Of a stretch of DNA of 64,000 bases, positions 60,191-64,000 are shown piece by piece (positions within the stretch are counted from its first letter, which is position 1; each line of letters starts with the position of its first letter). The notes beneath the pieces are model-generated. The model searched no databases. It was given only the letters and a program-made list of their open reading frames with translations, and was not told where the DNA came from. Source of the DNA: Ailanthus altissimus (Eukaryota; Streptophyta; Magnoliopsida; Sapindales; Simaroubaceae); the NCBI GenBank assembly GCA_946807835.1, contig OX327693.1, positions 7,333,501-7,397,500 on the forward strand, written 5' to 3'. Both the position numbers and the translations under genes were made by a program.

Positions 60191-60668
60191 GCATTCTTTT
60201 GCTTGCAACAACATTACATAAACATTACACTTGTAGCTGCAACAACCACCTTCAACGGTTCAATATCTTTCACCTAGATTTCTCCTTTAGCATCTCATCC
60301 CTTCATCCCCAGAACAAGTGCTTTTCTAAAGCTGCTGCATGCAAAGGGAGATAGATGATGAATCTGCAGATTTTGAGAAAAGCTATTTTTGAAAATGAAG
60401 TTGACAATGGCTCAACTCTCGGGCTGGAGATGTGATCTAATGCATGTTTCTTGATCATAAGTTGTTGAAGACTTGGAGGTTCCCGTATCTCAGTTTCATG
60501 GTTGAGTTTTTTCTTGGGGAGGAAGAGAAAGATAAGAAGATTTTCTCACATGGGTTTTGGAGAAAACAAGCAAACATTGTTTGGTTTTTTTTTCTTTAAG
60601 ATGTTGTGCTTATGAGATTGTGGAGCTTCTTGTCTGAGCAAAGAGGAGTTTTTCTGATCTTGGTGTTG

Positions 60669-60935
60669 GTAAGTTTGGATGTGTAAGTAGCTTCTTTTGT
60701 GTGGTTTTGGTCACATTTTCTCATCCATTGCTCTTTATGCAAACAAAAGAAATCGTTTATATTTTTTCCTTTTGTCCTCCTCAACCATGGGTGCAAAAGG
60801 TATCATTTTAATGGAGTTATAGCATTGCTTCCCGTTCCTCCGTGGATAAGTGTTTTTTCTTCTAAATCTTATTTATATGCTGGTTTTTGTTTGAGCAGTT
60901 ATGGTTAGTAAATTCTTCTTCTGGGTGTAAACAGA
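60669..60935 (+). other. Possible 5'-UTR intron of ACR4
   Basis: A strong donor GTTG/GTAAGTTTG (about 60668) and acceptor GGGTGTAAACAG (about 60935), or GTTTGAGCAG (60899), could remove a T-rich segment of the leader. The coding part has no intron. Confidence 0.45.
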
Positions 60936-60981
60936 AAAGTATGCGACTTCAGTGCAGTAGTGTCTTGTTCAGCTTAAATGG

Positions 60982-63819
60982 TTGGAGGCAGTTATGAAAA
61001 TATTGCGTGGCCGGAGATTCTGTCACCTTGAAATAATTGGATTGATTTGTGTAATGGAAAATTTCATCCTTGCGGCAAGTGATTTTCCCATCTGGGTTTT
61101 GGGAAGTAACATCTTGAAGGCTGGATTTCTTGTACAGTTTTTGATGTTATCAAATTTATTGAGCTTTGTTTCTGGTCTAGGTTCAATGTCTTCGATTGCC
61201 ATTTCTTATGGTGAAAATGGTCCTGTGTTTTGTGGTTTGAAGTCTGATGGGTCTCATCTTGTCACTTGTTATGGATCAAATTCAGCAATAATATATGGAA
61301 CTCCGACGCATTTTCCATTCATTGGTCTAACTGCTGGTGATGGGTTTGTTTGTGGGCTACTAATGGATTCTAACCAACCTTATTGTTGGGGAAGCAGTGG
61401 TTATATCGAAATGGGAGTTCCTCAGCCTATAATTAAAGGAGCAGAATACGTGGAGATAAGTGCTGGTGATTACCATTTATGTGGTTTGAGGAAGCCTAAA
61501 ACTGGTAGGTGGAGAAACTATTCATATATTGATTGTTGGGGATATAACATGACAAAGAACTATGTTTTTGATGGACAGATCCAATCAATTTCAGCTGGTT
61601 CTGAATTCAATTGTGGATTGTTTTCACAGAATAGGACCCTTTTTTGTTGGGGTGACGAGACTAGTAGTCGAGTAATTAGCTTAATTCCCAGAGACATGAA
61701 GTTTCAAAAGATTGCAGCTGGTGGGTATCATGTTTGTGGAATTTTAGAGGGAGTGGATTCCAGAACCCTTTGTTGGGGAAGGAGCTTGGACCTTGAAGAA
61801 GAGATCTCAGTTGCTTATTCGCATCAAGGAAATGTCGATTTACCTCCAAGTGAGCCAATGCTTTCTGTTGTAGGAGGAAAGTTTCATGCTTGTGGAATTA
61901 AGAGTTATGATCGTGGGGTGATTTGTTGGGGTTTTGTCATCAAACCAAGCACCCCAGTTCCAAGTGGCATTAAGGTCTATGAGATTGCCGCTGGGAATTA
62001 CTTCACTTGTGGAGTTCTAGCTGAGAAATCAGTGCTTCCAGTTTGCTGGGGTGTCGGGTTTCCTACCTCTCTCCCTATAGCAGTTGCTCCTGGACTTTGC
62101 AAAACAACTCCTTGTGCTCCTCGTTATTATGAAGTTAGTCAAGAAAATGCACCTTGCAAGTCCTCGAATTCCCACATCTGTTTGCCCTGCAGCAATGGTT
62201 GTCCTGCAGAAATGTACCAAAAAGCTGAATGCACTTTGAAGTCAGATCAAGTATGTGGATATAATTGTTCGGGTTGTTTCTCAGCTGATTGCTACTCAAA
62301 TTGTTCTTCACAATACTCCAATGGTGTTGCAGCCAAGAAGAATGAAAGATTTTGGTCAACGCAATTGCCAGTCATTATAGCGGAGATTGCCTTTGTCGTG
62401 TTCTTGGTAACTGTTGTGTCTTTAATTTCTCTTTTATATGTACGCTACAGGTTAAGGAACTGTCAATGCTCTGCTAAAGCATCAAAGTCCCAGAAAAGCA
62501 ACGGGACTGGTTCTCCTTATCAGAAGGACAATGGAAAAATCCGTCCTGATTTGGATGAGCTTAAGATAAGAAGAGCCCAGATGTTCACTTATGAGGAACT
62601 TGAGGGAGCCACTGGGAGATTCAAAGAAGAATCACTAGTGGGAAAGGGAAGTTTCTCTTGTGTTTATAAAGGGATACTGAAGGGTGGGACAGTAGTAGCG
62701 GTTAAAAAAGCCATAACATCTTCAGATAGGCAAAAGAATTCAAAAGAGTTCCATACGGAGCTAGATCTATTATCAAGACTAAACCATGCTCATCTGCTCA
62801 ATCTGCTCGGCTACTGTGAAGAAGGTGGAGAAAGGCTTCTGGTCTACGAGTTCATGGCTCATGGCTCTTTGCATCAACATCTTCATGGGAAGAACAAGGC
62901 ACTGAAGGAGCAGTTGGATTGGGTTCGAAGAGTCACCATTGCTGTCCAAGCAGCTCGTGGAATTGAATACTTGCATGGTTATGCTTGTCCACCTGTGATT
63001 CATCGAGACATAAAGTCATCAAACATTCTTATCGATGAAGAACACAATGCTCGAGTAGCAGATTTTGGTCTCTCTTTGTTTGGTCCTGCAGACAGTAGTT
63101 CTCCATTAGCCGAGCTACCTGCTGGTACTCTTGGCTATCTTGATCCTGAGTACTACAGACTTCACTACCTCACAACAAAATCCGATGTCTATAGCTTTGG
63201 TGTGTTACTTTTGGAGATCCTTAGTGGTCGAAAAGCCATTGACATGCAATATGAAGAAGGAAATATAGTTGAATGGGCAGTTCCTTTGATCAAATCCGGA
63301 GACTTAACAGCAATTTTTGATCCAGTCTTGAAGCTTCCATCTGATCTTGAAGCCTTAAAAAGGATTGCAAATGTTGCTTGCAAATGTGTCAGAATGAGAG
63401 GTAAGGAGAGGCCATCGATGGACAAAGTGACAACAGCGCTTGAACGCGCTCTTGCACAGCTGATGGGTAGCCCTTGCAGTGAGCAGCCAATTTTGCCAAC
63501 TGAGGTTGTTCTGGGAAGTAACAGATTGCACAAGAAATCCTCGCAAAGATCTTCAAATCATTCAGCCTCAGAAACAGATGGAGCCGAAGCTGAGGACCAG
63601 AGGTTCGAATTTAGGGCTCCGTCGTGGATAACTTTCCCTAGTGTTACTTCTTCCCAGAGGAGAAAGTCTTCAGTCTCAGATGCAGATGTTGATGGGAAAA
63701 ACTTGGAAGCAAGAAACATGGGCAATGTGGGAAGCATTGGTGATGGATTGAGGAGTTTAGAGGAAGAAATTGGGCCTGCATCTCCTCAAGAGAACTTGTT
63801 CTTGCAACACAATTTCTAG
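60982..63819 (+). CDS. ACR4: CRINKLY4-type receptor-like kinase, ACR4 ortholog
   Basis: A single exon of 945 codons. The mature part starts near residue 66 (GLGSMSSIAISYG). Residues about 66-370 form the crinkly β-propeller repeats, with repeated CWG and AAG.YF.CG motifs. Residues about 372-448 are a Cys-rich TNFR-like domain, 463-487 a transmembrane helix (LPVIIAEIAFVVFLV) followed by YVRYRLRNC. The kinase has the Gly loop GKGSFSCVYKG (554), VAVKK with Lys575, HRDIKSSN with Asp676, DFG at 694 and the AGTLGYLDPEYY activation segment; all catalytic residues are present. Arabidopsis ACR4 acts in epidermal/L1 identity, aleurone-like and root stem-cell control at the plasma membrane. Kinase and propeller similarity is strong. 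The called start adds an unusual N-terminus; Met25 or Met55 would give a more normal signal peptide. A 90-residue C-terminal tail follows HKKSSQR and exceeds the Arabidopsis end. Two L1 boxes lie upstream. Confidence 0.95.
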   Translation: MEAVMKILRGRRFCHLEIIGLICVMENFILAASDFPIWVLGSNILKAGFLVQFLMLSNLLSFVSGLGSMSSIAISYGENGPVFCGLKSDGSHLVTCYGSNSAIIYGTPTHFPFIGLTAGDGFVCGLLMDSNQPYCWGSSGYIEMGVPQPIIKGAEYVEISAGDYHLCGLRKPKTGRWRNYSYIDCWGYNMTKNYVFDGQIQSISAGSEFNCGLFSQNRTLFCWGDETSSRVISLIPRDMKFQKIAAGGYHVCGILEGVDSRTLCWGRSLDLEEEISVAYSHQGNVDLPPSEPMLSVVGGKFHACGIKSYDRGVICWGFVIKPSTPVPSGIKVYEIAAGNYFTCGVLAEKSVLPVCWGVGFPTSLPIAVAPGLCKTTPCAPRYYEVSQENAPCKSSNSHICLPCSNGCPAEMYQKAECTLKSDQVCGYNCSGCFSADCYSNCSSQYSNGVAAKKNERFWSTQLPVIIAEIAFVVFLVTVVSLISLLYVRYRLRNCQCSAKASKSQKSNGTGSPYQKDNGKIRPDLDELKIRRAQMFTYEELEGATGRFKEESLVGKGSFSCVYKGILKGGTVVAVKKAITSSDRQKNSKEFHTELDLLSRLNHAHLLNLLGYCEEGGERLLVYEFMAHGSLHQHLHGKNKALKEQLDWVRRVTIAVQAARGIEYLHGYACPPVIHRDIKSSNILIDEEHNARVADFGLSLFGPADSSSPLAELPAGTLGYLDPEYYRLHYLTTKSDVYSFGVLLLEILSGRKAIDMQYEEGNIVEWAVPLIKSGDLTAIFDPVLKLPSDLEALKRIANVACKCVRMRGKERPSMDKVTTALERALAQLMGSPCSEQPILPTEVVLGSNRLHKKSSQRSSNHSASETDGAEAEDQRFEFRAPSWITFPSVTSSQRRKSSVSDADVDGKNLEARNMGNVGSIGDGLRSLEEEIGPASPQENLFLQHNF

Positions 63820-64000
63820 GATGACAACAGAAAGATTTTGGATTTTTTATTCATCTTGGTGGTTGGAAAATTAACTAGACAAAAAAAAAAGTTTCTTTCT
63901 GAAATACTTGTGCTTCAACTGCCATCAGTAATATGACTACCCATCTTATTTTTGTTTTAGGATCACTAATGGTAGTCAGACAAACTTCTTACTCTGCTTC
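63820..64000 (+). other. 3' flank of ACR4
   Basis: T-rich sequence that is probably 3' UTR. No poly(A) signal could be assigned before the window ends. Confidence 0.5.

Noticed and set aside
60014..60277. 87-codon frame upstream of ACR4
   Set aside because: Lies in the probable promoter or leader, includes the CT microsatellite, and has no motif. It could be a chance frame.
63189..63533. 114-codon frame antisense to the ACR4 kinase domain
   Set aside because: Shadow of the conserved kinase sequence on the other strand.

Overview
This is a piece of an AT-rich nuclear plant genome, almost certainly a dicot. The evidence is GT-AG introns, LTR retrotransposons with the plant-type initiator-Met primer binding site (TGGTATCAGAGC), a MULE with 9-bp target duplications, a TRIM, MITEs, a plastid-type trnD relic and a clear CRINKLY4/ACR4 receptor kinase gene. 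I cannot name the species. Most of the window is transposon-derived or unrecognised intergenic DNA; only two host genes look intact.

Layout. 1-12.6 kb: two copies (A, 1405-4265; B, 9126-12612) of one roughly 1.5-kb repeat, each split by a different solo LTR with readable target-site duplications. Between them lie a broken RNase T2 fragment (minus strand, about 5.08-5.44 kb) and an internally deleted Tork/TNT1-like Copia element with both LTRs (5695-8855). 13-18 kb: a decayed LTR, a 41-42-bp tandem repeat, a MULE carrying a DUF1985 pseudogene (15074-17203) and a TIR element with a GGCC-rich core. 18-22.4 kb: AT-rich with little recognisable. 22.4-24.2 kb: a long repeat, also present at 1-1.4 kb, that leads into the first host gene. 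24.9-29.9 kb: a six-exon gene for a 575-residue protein with a SAP-like N-terminus and a basic C-terminus. 30-36 kb: mostly non-coding, with MITEs. 36.2-41.5 kb: a full-structure but inactivated Copia element. 41.9-46 kb: a palindromic MITE family and the trnD relic. 46.7-55.9 kb: a nest of Copia remnants, a solo LTR, a minus-strand LTR fragment and a TRIM. 56.4-57.1 kb: a second GGCC-core TIR element. 60-64 kb: an ACR4-type receptor kinase with two L1-box motifs upstream.

No operon-like or newly recognisable multi-gene system is visible. The most unusual signals are GC-rich palindromic modules (GCGCCGCGGCGC) recurring in LTRs of two dissimilar families, the paired GGCCATTTTGGCC-core TIR elements, a perfect 38-bp hairpin inside one MULE end, and a T2 RNase relic whose expected active-site His is Gly. 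Exon boundaries, TSDs and repeat boundaries were read by eye; alignments and database searches were not run.
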